A program made the translations under genes and the position numbers. From Lachnospiraceae bacterium (GTDB lineage Bacteria; Bacillota; Clostridia; Lachnospirales; Lachnospiraceae), in NCBI GenBank assembly GCA_029062895.1, contig JAIDPF010000069.1:1-64000 (forward strand): a stretch of 64,000 nucleotides of DNA, given 5' to 3'. Positions 43,021 to 52,187 of the stretch are shown here, one piece after another (position 1 is the first letter of the stretch; each line of letters begins with the position of its first letter). The notes under the pieces are model-generated. The model was not told the origin of the DNA. It saw only the letters and a list, made by a program, of their open reading frames with translations, and made no database searches.

Positions 43021-43770
43021 CTATTTTGCTTTATCAATCCTGTGAAGTGTCCAAACCCTTGTATTATATGCCTCTTTCACCTCCGTACCGCAGTACTGGC
43101 ACCGCCTTGTGCTGCCGACTGCTATCATCGGCGCGCCACAGTTCGGACAGTTCCCGACATACTCATAGGCAAGATCATCATCCACCTTTGACATATCCTG
43201 TACAAAAACCAGTTCCATATCATACCGGCACTGCTGTTTTTTATTATCAATTATCTTTCCCTTTTCTTCGGAAATCTTAGAATAATAATATTGCAGCGCA
43301 GACTGTATCTTGATCTTGCACATTCCGTCCTTCTTTTCATAACGCGAAATCTCTGTCCGGTGGATCTGAAGCTGATCAAAACACTCTGTGATCCCCAGCT
43401 TCTTTTCTTCTCCAATGATCAGATCCGCCTGCTGCTTGATGGCATCGCTGGCATCCTTTAAGTAGGTAAGCGATTTGTTCTCTATCGCTTCCAGATAAGC
43501 CCGTAATGTGTTCTCACAGATCTTCTTCCACTCCGGCCAGTTAAACTCCGGGAAATCCCTCTTAATTTTGGGCAGTTCAACGTTTGTCATGCCGGAGACC
43601 GACTTGGGAGTATTGTTATACACTTCCTCCTGCTGTTTAAAGCCCTCTACAATGTCCGGCGTCCCAAATGCTTGCTGTGAAATCTGCCGCACCCGGTAGA
43701 TTACATAGATAATCGTTCCAGCCAAAGTGCCGCCAACTAAGATTCCAAGCACAGATAACACATAAAACAT
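43021..43770 (-). CDS. Tim44-like domain protein with C-terminal zinc ribbon
   Basis: 249 residues: one N-terminal membrane segment (about 5-26), a Tim44-like alpha/beta domain (about 80-205; LRAYLEAIENKSLTYLKDASDAI and CKIKIQSALQYYYSK), then a zinc ribbon (CPNCGAPM..CQYCGTEV). Bacterial proteins of this type are membrane anchored with the soluble part cytoplasmic; their job is unknown, possibly in membrane-protein handling. It is flanked by paaK and DUF2812 genes on the same strand but with gaps over 100 bases. Confidence 0.78.
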   Translation of the reverse strand: MFYVLSVLGILVGGTLAGTIIYVIYRVRQISQQAFGTPDIVEGFKQQEEVYNNTPKSVSGMTNVELPKIKRDFPEFNWPEWKKICENTLRAYLEAIENKSLTYLKDASDAIKQQADLIIGEEKKLGITECFDQLQIHRTEISRYEKKDGMCKIKIQSALQYYYSKISEEKGKIIDNKKQQCRYDMELVFVQDMSKVDDDLAYEYVGNCPNCGAPMIAVGSTRRCQYCGTEVKEAYNTRVWTLHRIDKAK

Positions 43771-43882
43771 TTATTTTACCTCCAAAATATCCCTATACTC
43801 CTTAAGCACATAAAAAATATTTTTATAAATTTATTTTAGCATATTCCCCAATCAAAGTCACTACTGCATAACACTTTGAGGC

Positions 43883-44398
43883 TTAACGCAAAAGCTTGTT
43901 TGCCGCCCATCCGAAATAGGCTGCCAGCGGCACCAGTGGAAACGCTTCCACAATATATCTTATATAATACCTGTCAACCCCATACTTGTGTTCCAGAACC
44001 GCGCCATAAATCAAAGCGGCAGCGCTTCCGATGCAGAACAGCATAGCAGCCAGCGCGGCGATCCCCACCCGGATACAATGCTTTTTCCGGCATGCTTTAT
44101 CCGCAAAGCTTTCGGGTCTTCTCTCCTCATATGCCTTTCTCCAGACATAACAGTTGCCGGTCCTTCCAAGGTATTCCCATCCCAGTTCAATCCCTGTCTG
44201 CATATACTGTACCTTCGGAAGTGCCGAAACATCCACAATATATCTGTATTTTATCGGTTCTGTCTGCACAAACTCATAATAAAAGAAGCTCATCTCTCCA
44301 AGCGTCATAAGATGAAATCCACCCCGCGAATAATTTTCCAAAGCTTCCTCCAGCCTATCCGGCTTGACATACCTGCATGCTGCGAACCATTTTTTCAT
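43883..44398 (-). CDS. DUF2812 domain membrane protein
   Basis: About 171 residues. The N-terminal DUF2812 (MKKWFAACRYVKPDRLEEALENYSRGGFHL, then FYYEFVQTEPIKYRYIVDV and GWEYLGRTGNCYVWRK) precedes two membrane segments (about 112-132, 142-162). The start at 44398 has GGGAG upstream at slightly long spacing; the tracked 44434 start has none. DUF2812 genes normally sit beside a PadR regulator, and none is here. Function unknown. Confidence 0.78.
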   Translation of the reverse strand: MKKWFAACRYVKPDRLEEALENYSRGGFHLMTLGEMSFFYYEFVQTEPIKYRYIVDVSALPKVQYMQTGIELGWEYLGRTGNCYVWRKAYEERRPESFADKACRKKHCIRVGIAALAAMLFCIGSAAALIYGAVLEHKYGVDRYYIRYIVEAFPLVPLAAYFGWAANKLLR

Positions 44399-44434
44399 AC
44401 CGTCTGAACTACTCCCTTTCATACTTTTTTTCAT

Positions 44435-44798
44435 TATATACTATTTTTTTTCTCTTGTCTTAATTTATTTTGCATTTCTTATTTTAAATATAAATTTTAT
44501 AGTAAATCCTTCATAAAAAACCTTTGTTATTAAAACTTTGCCATAAAGATAGTTAAGAATTGCAAATCTTCAATAAATATGAAACAATATATTATCAGAC
44601 AGTCAGTTATTACATATTGATTCCGATGCCTGAGATGACTAATCGGCCACCATCCCACGAAGATTTTTATATAAAACAGAAAGGTTCGGTGATTACATAT
44701 GCGCAATTCATGCGCCCTATTTCGTGTTCTTATGAAAGCATGCTTGCAAAAAGAATGGATCGTGTTGACACGCACGAAAGCATATTCTGTCAACTGCC
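44435..44798. other. intergenic region without a recognised gene
   Basis: A 364-base stretch, AT-rich at the left, with small stems (CCGATgcctg..ATCGG near 44618; CGTGTTGACACG near 44760). Tracked ORFs on both strands have no ribosome binding site and no family resemblance. It may be decayed sequence of the exporter gene whose C-terminal part lies just downstream. Confidence 0.4.
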
Positions 44799-45305
44799 AT
44801 GAACTCTCTTGCATCCACCGCTTTCACCAGAGAAGGTGCGCATCTAAGTCTAATCAAATATATCCCGGTAAAATATCGGATACAGCTTTATACCAAAGCT
44901 GCCATCAGCGTATTTATTACCTTCCCTGCCATGTTATTCTGCATCATCATCTTGGGAGTTGCACTACAGATCCATCCGCTGTATCTCCTTTATTACAGTC
45001 TGATCTCTCTGGCAGTCATTGTCTTAACCACCGTCATCGGACTTGTATTAGATTCCACTCATCCTCACGACAGCTGGGATGATGAATACAGCGCCCTTCG
45101 AGGCCATCTGAACAGCTTTTTTGATATGGCTCTGGTCATGGTAATCTCGATCCTGATCATTACCATCAGTCTCTTGGTCTATGAATTTACCCCTATGGGG
45201 CTTGCTGCTTTTCACATCCTTTTAGCTGTGATTCTTTTAGCTGCAGCTGTATCATCTGTTATTTTCGGGGAGAAAAAGGTCATAGAAAATATGAAATCAT
45301 TATAG
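44799..45305 (+). pseudogene. C-terminal remnant of a large ABC-2-type exporter membrane protein
   Basis: 168 residues with four hydrophobic segments. The stretch NSLASTAFTREGAHLSLIKYIPVKYRIQLYTKA followed by a WDDEYSALRGHLNSFFDMAL motif is what I recall from the C-terminal third of about 550-residue ABC-2-type permeases in Clostridia. Here the ORF begins at that point, no ribosome binding site precedes it, and an in-frame stop lies a few codons upstream. It therefore looks 5'-truncated. A genuine small membrane protein is possible but less likely. Confidence 0.5.
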
Positions 45306-45315
45306 AGACATATAT

Positions 45316-45855
45316 TTATGCATGAGATTGAGCATAAGAAAATACCTTCCGTATCGGTCGGTATAACACCATCATAATCACACCATTGCTGAATCCATGA
45401 ATCAGATCAAAAGGAATCCCGGCAATCCACCATGCGACTGCCGTATGAATGCCGCTGGTAAAAATATATACGATCGCGCAGAGCCCGCCAAAGCAGAAAC
45501 CGTACAGAGCGGAGAATATGCTCCAGAACCATACTGAACTCTGCCTCCTGCATAGATATGCCAGCACGGCTAACAGCGGCCAAATATAAAGATACATGAT
45601 CGACCAGAGATTGACAGGCCAAATCAGGCACTCCACACCAACGAATACCACGACAGCAATGATGCTTTTCAAACCATATATGGCTGAAAACATGATAATC
45701 AGGAACGTGACGATCTCCACATTGGGTAGAGAGGAAAGCGCCAGTTTCCCTGCCTCCAATGCAGCAATCATCATCCCCATTTCCGCCAGGTCTCTTGTCG
45801 TATATTTCTTAGCATCCGCTTTATTCATAGGATGATCTTTCATAAACAAGCGCAT
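45316..45855 (-). CDS. ECF transporter S component, cobalamin-regulated
   Basis: About 179 residues with five or six membrane segments (PNVEIVTFLIIMFSAIYGLKSIIAVVVFVGVE; FCFGGLCAIVYIFTSG). This is the substrate-binding S component of an energy-coupling factor importer; the ATPases and T subunit are not here. The start at 45855 is chosen because GGAGGA lies 5 bases upstream inside the preceding DUF4430 gene; the tracked 45918 start would overlap by 98 bases. The operon lies behind a cobalamin riboswitch, so B12 or a precursor is the likely cargo. Confidence 0.82.
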   Translation of the reverse strand: MRLFMKDHPMNKADAKKYTTRDLAEMGMMIAALEAGKLALSSLPNVEIVTFLIIMFSAIYGLKSIIAVVVFVGVECLIWPVNLWSIMYLYIWPLLAVLAYLCRRQSSVWFWSIFSALYGFCFGGLCAIVYIFTSGIHTAVAWWIAGIPFDLIHGFSNGVIMMVLYRPIRKVFSYAQSHA

Positions 45856-46306
45856 ACTCTCCTCCATCCTCAATCGGCTGTGATTCAATGCCGTAGCTGC
45901 CATATTCGCCATTGACATAAATCGCCCAATAGGACTGGTCGATGCTGTAATCTGCCGTTATGCCGTTAACAGTAGTAATATAGAAGCCGTATTCGCCATC
46001 CTCCCCCTGAAGTTCCAATCCTTCCATCTCGCGAATCGCCTCTAGCAGATACTCTGCATCGGTGTTGTGTTCATAAACGGTATCCATGCCATTATTGTCC
46101 GTAAGCGTCACTGTGATGCTTTTATCCCCGCTCTGAGTTTTTGGCGCAAATATTATCGACAGAATGATCAGAAGTACGACCACGACAACCGCTAAAACCG
46201 CTACAATAAGAATACCTCTCCCGCCTTTTTGCGTATTTTCCTCTGCCTTTGACTTTTCTTTCGTTACTGTTTCTTCTGTTACTGTTTCCTTCATTTTTAT
46301 AACCAT
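45821..46306 (-). CDS. membrane-anchored DUF4430 (transcobalamin C-terminal-like) protein
   Basis: 161 residues: a charged cytoplasmic start, one membrane segment (about 31-53), and an extracytoplasmic DUF4430 domain (about 62-158; TVYEHNTDAEYLLEAI, YWAIYVNGEYGSYGIE). DUF4430 resembles the C-terminal, B12-capping domain of transcobalamin. Its gene overlaps the ECF S component and lies behind a cobalamin riboswitch, so it probably captures corrinoid outside the cell for that transporter. AAAGGAG is very close to the first ATG; the ATG at 46294 is another possibility. Confidence 0.85.
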   Translation of the reverse strand: MVIKMKETVTEETVTKEKSKAEENTQKGGRGILIVAVLAVVVVVLLIILSIIFAPKTQSGDKSITVTLTDNNGMDTVYEHNTDAEYLLEAIREMEGLELQGEDGEYGFYITTVNGITADYSIDQSYWAIYVNGEYGSYGIESQPIEDGGEYALVYERSSYE

Positions 46307-46346
46307 ACTCCTTTCTCAGTCTGCAAGTTTGTGGCGTCAGACTGAC

Positions 46347-46385
46347 ATAAAAAGGTTCTCTGCCACAAAACATGCAAAGAACCCT
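46347..46385 (-). terminator. terminator of the cobalamin riboswitch expression platform
   Basis: On the minus strand GGTTCTTTGC (46383-46374) pairs with GCAGAGAACC (about 46363-46354) and is followed by TTTTT. It lies between the aptamer and the DUF4430 start, where it can act as the regulatory terminator. Confidence 0.7.
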
Positions 46386-46429
46386 ATAAAAATCACCGAA
46401 AGATTTTCCTCTTCTTCATACAACCAATG

Positions 46430-46640
46430 CCTCGTGGTTTGGAGCGTTCCGCTCCTGTATCATAACAGGCAGGTTTCCCGGCTCACAGATCATCGCTTAT
46501 CCAACTGCCTTCCCGGTTTCCCAGTGGCGCTTCAGCCGGACGCTCCCTGCTTACGGTGACGAGATCGCGCAGGATTTACACCTGCTTCCCTTTTCACCAA
46601 TCCAAACCGCATTTTGGTTAGATTGACACCTGATATGTTC
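46430..46640 (-). ncRNA. cobalamin riboswitch aptamer
   Basis: The minus-strand reading shows AAAAGGGAAGCAGGTG, AATCCTGCGC, a GCCACTGG segment and GAGCCGGGAAACCTGCCTG, the conserved blocks of an adenosylcobalamin riboswitch in the right order (the last is the B12 box region with its paired arm). It lies upstream of the DUF4430-ECF S operon and ends in a terminator, so corrinoid should turn the operon off. Confidence 0.93.
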
Positions 46641-46681
46641 TGTATTTAATTGAATTATCTGTTGCGGTTCAGCTACTCATC

Positions 46682-47959
46682 CTATATCTGATCCAGTGCC
46701 TGCTGCAGGTCTGCGATGATATCCTCAACATTCTCAATACCAACTGATAAGCGGATCAGATCCGGTGATACTCCGGCTTCCAAAAGCTGCTCCTCTGACA
46801 TCTGCCGATGCGTATGGCTCGCCGGATGCAACAGACAGGTCTTGGCATCCGCCACATGCGTTACGATGGATGCAAACTTTAAGCTGTCCATAAACGCAAT
46901 CGCATTCGCGCGTCCGCCCTTTATCGCAAATGACAACACGCCGCAAGAACCTTTGGGCAGATATTTCTTCGCCATTTCATGATACTCATCGTCCTCCAGA
47001 TCAGCATAATGAACCCATGCCACCTTGTCATTTGCCTTTAAAAACTTTGCAACTGCAAGGGCATTGGCGCAATGACGCTCCATTCTGACTGCAAGGCTTT
47101 CCAGACCGAGATTCAGATAAAATGCATTCTGCGGCGACTGGATTGACCCAAAATCCCTCATCAGCTGTGCCGTTGCTTTCGTAATATAAGCACCCTTGCC
47201 GAATCGCTCCGCATAGGTAATACCGTGATAAGATTCATCCGGCGTCGTCAGACCGGGGAACTTCTCCTTATGCGCCATCCAGTCAAAATTACCGCTGTCT
47301 ACAATACATCCGCCAACACTGACCGCATGACCATCCATATACTTGGTTGTGGAATGGGTCACAATATCTGCTCCCCACTCAAAGGGACGGCAGTTCACCG
47401 GCGTTGCAAACGTATTATCCACGATCAGAGGAACGCCATGCTTATGGGCAACTCTGGCAAACTTCTCAATATCCAGCACGGACACCGTCGGATTCGTAAT
47501 CGTCTCACCAAACACCGCCTTTGTATTCGGTTTAAAATACTTCTCCAGCTCCTCCTCGGAAAGATTCTGATCAACAAAGGTACACTCAATGCCCATCTTC
47601 TTCATTGTTACACCGAACAGATTATAGGTACCGCCATAGATAGAGGAAGATGCAATAAAATGATCTCCGTTCTCACAGATATTAAACATGGCATAAAAAT
47701 TCGCCGCCTGTCCGGAAGACGTCAGCATCGCCGCACAACCGCCTTCCATTGCGCAAATCTTCGCCGCAACCATATCGTTGGTGGGATTCTGCAGTCTGGT
47801 ATAAAAATACCCCTCCGCCTCCAGATCAAAAAGTTTCCCCATATCGTCACTGGAATCATATTTAAATGTCGTACTCTGATAAATCGGAAGTTCCCTCGGC
47901 TCCCCGTTCTTTGGCTTCCATCCCTCATGGATACACTTGGTTTCTACACTGCTGTTCAT
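46682..47959 (-). CDS. metY: O-acetylhomoserine sulfhydrylase
   Basis: A PLP enzyme making homocysteine from O-acetylhomoserine and sulfide. 425 residues, family length. Features: YFYTRLQNPTND near residue 51, TSSGQAANFY, VIDN-type VDNTFATP, and the PLP lysine in HSTTKYMDGH near residue 205. It follows the AICAR transformylase gene by 22 bases and may be co-transcribed with the purine pair. No SAM riboswitch or T-box precedes it. Confidence 0.95.
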   Translation of the reverse strand: MNSSVETKCIHEGWKPKNGEPRELPIYQSTTFKYDSSDDMGKLFDLEAEGYFYTRLQNPTNDMVAAKICAMEGGCAAMLTSSGQAANFYAMFNICENGDHFIASSSIYGGTYNLFGVTMKKMGIECTFVDQNLSEEELEKYFKPNTKAVFGETITNPTVSVLDIEKFARVAHKHGVPLIVDNTFATPVNCRPFEWGADIVTHSTTKYMDGHAVSVGGCIVDSGNFDWMAHKEKFPGLTTPDESYHGITYAERFGKGAYITKATAQLMRDFGSIQSPQNAFYLNLGLESLAVRMERHCANALAVAKFLKANDKVAWVHYADLEDDEYHEMAKKYLPKGSCGVLSFAIKGGRANAIAFMDSLKFASIVTHVADAKTCLLHPASHTHRQMSEEQLLEAGVSPDLIRLSVGIENVEDIIADLQQALDQI

Positions 47960-47981
47960 GTTCTAAACTACTCCTCTCTTT

Positions 47982-49160
47982 CTAATGATGGAACAACCGG
48001 ATCTCCGTAAATGCCATCACCATACCATATTTATTGCAGCACTCGATGACTGCGTCATCACGGATGGATCCACCCGGTTCCGCAATATATTTCACGCCGC
48101 TCTTCTTTGCCCGTTCGATATTGTCACTAAAGGGAAAGAATGCATCCGAACCCAGCGCCACATCTTTTGCCTGATCCAGCCATGCACGCTTTTCCTCTGC
48201 CGTAAATACTTCCGGCTTCACCGCAAAGATACGCTGCCAAGCGCCATCCGCAAGAACATCCATATATTCATCACCAATATAATTATCAATCGCATTGTCC
48301 CTGTCAGCCCGTCCGAGCCCTTCCACGAACTGAAGGTCTAATACCTTCGGGCACTGGCGAAGCAGCCAGTTATCCGCCTTACTTCCTGCCAGTCTGGTAC
48401 AATGTACACGGGACTGCTGCCCTGCACCAATACCAATTGCCTGTCCGTCCTTTGCGTAGCATACGGAATTGGACTGGGTATATTTTAAAGTAATCAGGGC
48501 AATCAAAAGATCGATCTTTGCCGACTCCGGCAGTTCCTTATTTTCCGTTACAATATTCTTTAAAAGTTCGTCTGTAATTGCGAGTTCATTCCTTCCCTGC
48601 TCAAAAGTAATGCCAAATACATCCTTATGCTCGATCGGTTCCGGAACATAGTTTTCATCAATTTGAATGACATTATAATTGCCTTTCTTCTTAGAAGACA
48701 GAATCTCTAATGCCTCAGGTTCATATCCAGGCGCAATCACACCATCGGATACTTCTCTCTTGATAATCTTCGCCGTTGATACGTCACATACATCTGAAAG
48801 GGCAATAAAATCGCCGAAGGATGACATTCTGTCTGCGCCCCGCGCCCTGGCATATGCACATGCCAACGGGGAAAGTTCTCCCATATCATCCACCCAGTAA
48901 ATCTTTCTCAGCACATCCGTCAAAGGCAGCCCCACAGCGGCTCCCGCCGGAGATACGTGTTTAAAGGAAGTCGCTGCCGGAAGTCCTGTTGCCCGCTTTA
49001 ATTCCTTTACCAGCTGCCAGCCATTTAAGGCATCCATAAAATTGATATATCCGGGCTTTCCGCAAAGCACCTGAATCGGAAGTTCACCGCCGTTGTTACA
49101 GAATATCTTTGCCGGCTTCTGATTGGGATTGCAGCCGTATTTTAATTCCAATTCTTTCAT
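47982..49160 (-). CDS. stand-alone AICAR transformylase (PurH C-terminal domain only)
   Basis: Formylates AICAR to FAICAR using 10-formyl-tetrahydrofolate in purine synthesis. 392 residues correspond to the transformylase half of Pur[15 protein letters not shown] at the start, [13 protein letters not shown] with the catalytic Lys-His, [31 protein letters not shown]. The N-terminal IMP cyclohydrolase domain of normal bifunctional PurH is missing. Its function is supplied by the PurO-type gene 31 bases upstream in the same operon. Confidence 0.93.
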   Translation of the reverse strand: MKELELKYGCNPNQKPAKIFCNNGGELPIQVLCGKPGYINFMDALNGWQLVKELKRATGLPAATSFKHVSPAGAAVGLPLTDVLRKIYWVDDMGELSPLACAYARARGADRMSSFGDFIALSDVCDVSTAKIIKREVSDGVIAPGYEPEALEILSSKKKGNYNVIQIDENYVPEPIEHKDVFGITFEQGRNELAITDELLKNIVTENKELPESAKIDLLIALITLKYTQSNSVCYAKDGQAIGIGAGQQSRVHCTRLAGSKADNWLLRQCPKVLDLQFVEGLGRADRDNAIDNYIGDEYMDVLADGAWQRIFAVKPEVFTAEEKRAWLDQAKDVALGSDAFFPFSDNIERAKKSGVKYIAEPGGSIRDDAVIECCNKYGMVMAFTEIRLFHH

Positions 49161-49191
49161 AGATCGCTTTTATCCTTTCCAAAAATAAGTT

Positions 49192-49905
49192 TTATTTATT
49201 TTTATTGATGATCCTTGTCTCGTATTTTTGCGTTTCGATATCAATATAACGCACGAACAGAGAAACCTTATTCTCCTCATTCAGACTCTTCCACAGAAGC
49301 TCCGTATAGGCATCAATATCATCCTCCACATTGACCAGCTTCGGCTCTCCCTCAAAACTGGGCAGCGGATTGCCATCCCCCTGATAAGTATGGATGAAAT
49401 GTCCCTCTCCTGCTGCCGGATTCTCATAGGCAAAGGTATATCTGTTGCTGGAGGACGGATCTCCATGATTGCTCTTCAGGATCGACATGGCATAATTATA
49501 TGTACCGTTCTCTATATGCATGATCCCGGAAATCCTCGGTGTGAAGTTGGGTCCATCCGGCTCAAAAGTACGGCTTCTCAAAGTCTGCTCAAACGTCAGC
49601 TGCTTATCCATTCCCTCATAGATCGTATCGGTCTGATCACCGTTGGTCACGATCGTCTTATTCCCTAGCACCCTGACCGGGGCATAAATAATCAGACTGG
49701 GATCGGTCAATTTAGACGGGTCGAATGCTTCCGTACGGATCCCCTGTCCTTCCTCCACAAAGATACGGTTCCGGCTGTTCTCGCTCCTGCCCATAATAAA
49801 ATAAGCGGTAACGGCATATTTCCCACTGGGAGATCTGCCAATAATAATCCCCCTGCCGGGATACGCATTGCCCTGTAATTCCTGTGCAATATCTATCCTG
49901 TTCAT
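49192..49905 (-). CDS. purO: PurO-type IMP cyclohydrolase
   Basis: Closes FAICAR to IMP, the last step of purine synthesis. 237 residues related to the archaeal PurO family (Ntn-like fold) and not to the PurH cyclohydrolase domain: YPGRGIIIGRSPSGKYAVTAYFIMGRS, ENSRNRIF and NFTPRISGIM are characteristic. It heads a minus-strand operon with the AICAR transformylase and probably metY. GGAGAGGG lies before the ATG, and a good sigma-A promoter lies 45 bases upstream. Confidence 0.9.
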   Translation of the reverse strand: MNRIDIAQELQGNAYPGRGIIIGRSPSGKYAVTAYFIMGRSENSRNRIFVEEGQGIRTEAFDPSKLTDPSLIIYAPVRVLGNKTIVTNGDQTDTIYEGMDKQLTFEQTLRSRTFEPDGPNFTPRISGIMHIENGTYNYAMSILKSNHGDPSSSNRYTFAYENPAAGEGHFIHTYQGDGNPLPSFEGEPKLVNVEDDIDAYTELLWKSLNEENKVSLFVRYIDIETQKYETRIINKNK

Positions 49906-49947
49906 CTTCTGTCCCTCTCCTTAATTAATGCCTTTATTTGCTATGCT

Positions 49948-49977
49948 ATTATACAAAATGTCAGCAGGGTACGTCAA
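49948..49977 (-). promoter_or_regulatory. sigma-A-type promoter of the purO operon
   Basis: Minus strand: TTGACG (49977-49972), an 18-base spacer, and TATAAT (49953-49948). It lies about 43 bases before the purO start. No PurR box or guanine riboswitch was recognised in the short leader. Confidence 0.65.
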
Positions 49978-50018
49978 CCTGTAAAATTCAAAGCGATTGA
50001 AGCTGATTGATAATGTCC

Positions 50019-51152
50019 CTAAAAATCCGGCAGACGCTTTTTTACAATCCCAATCAGCTTACGATCAAGCGCATGAAGTATTGTCGCCAGTAAAATCGCG
50101 GCCACATATACTCCTATAATGAGATAGAATCGCGTCCTGATTGGCAGATATAGAATAAACAGATTGTGAATTAAATACAGTTCCAGCTTAATTTCCCCAA
50201 AAAAGTTCAATACTTTATTCCCAAATTCCACCTTCTGAAAAATAAGCGCCACCGTTACTACGGAAATGATGACAAATGGAAGCTGGACTCCCAATGTCAT
50301 AAGCTTTTCCCTATATCCTCTGTAGCCGTCCCATTCGCACCAATACCCAATATTATGCAGCATGTAGCACGTCTTATGATATAACATGACTGTCGCCAGA
50401 ATGCCTAACGCCAAAAGCGGAATATAATATTTTCTGGCAAACGCATACAGCGGCTCCCTCCACCTTGCCAGAAGCATTCCTATGAAAATCAATAATGTTG
50501 AATTGTACCACCATTCCCCATGGAACCACAATCCCCGGCTCCGGGTCAATACGTCATGACCCGAAAGCAAACCCAGAAACGTAATGCCTATCGTTGCAGC
50601 TAAAAACATCGTGAAGGCAGCTGTCATATTTTTGACCCTGTTAAATATCAAATAAAAAATAAGATAAAGGATAAAAATTTCCACAATATACCACATCTGG
50701 TTATTCATCAGAATCCATCCTGTGATATACGGCAGAAACTCTCCTTTTTCAAATTGATAACCTCCGATACAGGAACCCGAAATGAAAGTGAAATTGCATA
50801 CATAAAACGGAATTAAAATTTCCGGCAGCCTGTTTTTTAAAAAATGCTTCATGTACTCCTGTTTGTCCTGCAGGCTCCTGTATAGACCGTAACCGGAAAA
50901 AAAGAAAAAGAATCCCACAAAATTTGCGCCCAGATCTTCCATAAATTTCAGGACACCGGTTTCTTTTTTAACAGCGCTGATTGCCTGCGCTATATGAAGC
51001 AAAATAATGCACAGTGCGCAAAAACCAAGAAACGGCTGGGAAGATTGGCGGGAAAGCGGATCCTCCCTCCATTTGCCTTTTTTGGCAACTTTCGCACCGG
51101 AAAGGAGAATGACTGCAAGTATAACATAAAATATAAAAAAATACCTCCTCAT
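50019..51152 (-). CDS. acyltransferase 3 family membrane protein
   Basis: About 377 residues with about ten membrane segments. LGFCALCIILLHIAQAI carries the conserved His of acyltransferase-3 enzymes; GANFVGFFFFFSGYGLYRSL and FLKNRLPEILIPFYVCNF follow. This family acetylates surface sugars. The start at 51152 (MRRYFFIF) is chosen because GGAGG lies 7 bases upstream. It is the last gene of the minus-strand polysaccharide locus, so it probably modifies that glycan. Confidence 0.87.
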   Translation of the reverse strand: MRRYFFIFYVILAVILLSGAKVAKKGKWREDPLSRQSSQPFLGFCALCIILLHIAQAISAVKKETGVLKFMEDLGANFVGFFFFFSGYGLYRSLQDKQEYMKHFLKNRLPEILIPFYVCNFTFISGSCIGGYQFEKGEFLPYITGWILMNNQMWYIVEIFILYLIFYLIFNRVKNMTAAFTMFLAATIGITFLGLLSGHDVLTRSRGLWFHGEWWYNSTLLIFIGMLLARWREPLYAFARKYYIPLLALGILATVMLYHKTCYMLHNIGYWCEWDGYRGYREKLMTLGVQLPFVIISVVTVALIFQKVEFGNKVLNFFGEIKLELYLIHNLFILYLPIRTRFYLIIGVYVAAILLATILHALDRKLIGIVKKRLPDF

Positions 51153-51170
51153 TACAGTTCCTCCCAAACC

Positions 51171-52187
51171 CTATGCTCTATCCGGCTCCTTTTTCATTTT
51201 CCTCACAAATGTTCTAAGCGCATAATAATATCTGCCCATAACCCAAAAGGCAGCCGCTTTTAATTTTGTCTTTAGGGAAACCGGCAAAAAGATAACGCGA
51301 ATCGCGGTGTTTCGCACATTCCTGAAACTATTGGAGACCATCAGCTCATTTCCTTGCTCCTGCAGCCCGAACATCTCGGACAAGAGATCTAATATGGAAT
51401 CGAAAATAAGGGACAGTTCATGATACATTTTTCTATCGGCAAAATAAAACAGCCTGTCAATATACGCATCTATATTATCGCCGTGCTGCCTGACACTGAT
51501 ATACAAAGCGCGCCCATTATTCCTTACACGATAATTATATAATTTTTCAGGGCTGCACTTCATAATAATATTTTGTTTCCATAAACCGGTGACAAAAATT
51601 TCATCTTCGTGATAGATTCCCAACGGAACATCAGGGTCTTCGCCAAGCGGGAATTCAAGTTCCCCGATTGCTTCTTTCCGAATAAGCTTATTCCATACTA
51701 CCACGCAGTAGGCTCTTGACTTCTCAAAATAGATATCCCAGAATTCCGGCTCGCTATAAATACTTTCTTCAGGGAAAACCTCTTCTCTGGGAATGCCGGG
51801 CGGCAACGCCTGTCCGCTGTCATCCACATAGGTATATCCGCAAACCGCGACATTAACCTGATGATCCATCATATGATATAAATATTCAATCATACCCTCT
51901 TCCAAATAATCATCAGAGTCTATAAAAATAACATACGTTCCACACGCTGTACGTAACCCCGCGTTTCTTGAAGAAGACGGACCTCCATTCTTCTTGCTGA
52001 TGCAGATAATTCTGGAATCTAACCTCGCATACTGATGCATAATTTCTTCTGACGAATCTGTCGAACCGTCATTCACAAGAATAATCTCAAGGTTATGATA
52101 TGTCTGCTTTATAATGCTTTCTATACATTCCGCCAAATACTTTTCAACGTTATAGACAGGAACAATCACGCTAATCAATTCATTCAC
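51171..52187 (-). CDS. family 2 glycosyltransferase
   Basis: 338 residues with a GT-A domain at the N-terminus: ISVIVPVYNVEKYLAECIESI, VNDGSTDSS, and the metal-binding DSDDYLEEGM near residue 92. The C-terminal third (from about 230) is helical and variable. It transfers a nucleotide-activated sugar in the cytoplasm. It overlaps the next upstream GT2 gene by 4 bases (ATGA), so the pair is coupled. Donor and acceptor are unknown. Confidence 0.92.
   Translation of the reverse strand: MNELISVIVPVYNVEKYLAECIESIIKQTYHNLEIILVNDGSTDSSEEIMHQYARLDSRIICISKKNGGPSSSRNAGLRTACGTYVIFIDSDDYLEEGMIEYLYHMMDHQVNVAVCGYTYVDDSGQALPPGIPREEVFPEESIYSEPEFWDIYFEKSRAYCVVVWNKLIRKEAIGELEFPLGEDPDVPLGIYHEDEIFVTGLWKQNIIMKCSPEKLYNYRVRNNGRALYISVRQHGDNIDAYIDRLFYFADRKMYHELSLIFDSILDLLSEMFGLQEQGNELMVSNSFRNVRNTAIRVIFLPVSLKTKLKAAAFWVMGRYYYALRTFVRKMKKEPDRA

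Noticed and set aside
44560-44802. 80-residue plus-strand ORF and a 94-residue minus-strand shadow
   Set aside because: No start signals and no recognisable family; treated as non-coding or decayed sequence.
46682-48010. 261-residue plus-strand ORF at 47225-48010 opposite metY
   Set aside because: Antisense to the conserved metY frame and rich in residues typical of reverse-complement reading; no ribosome binding site.
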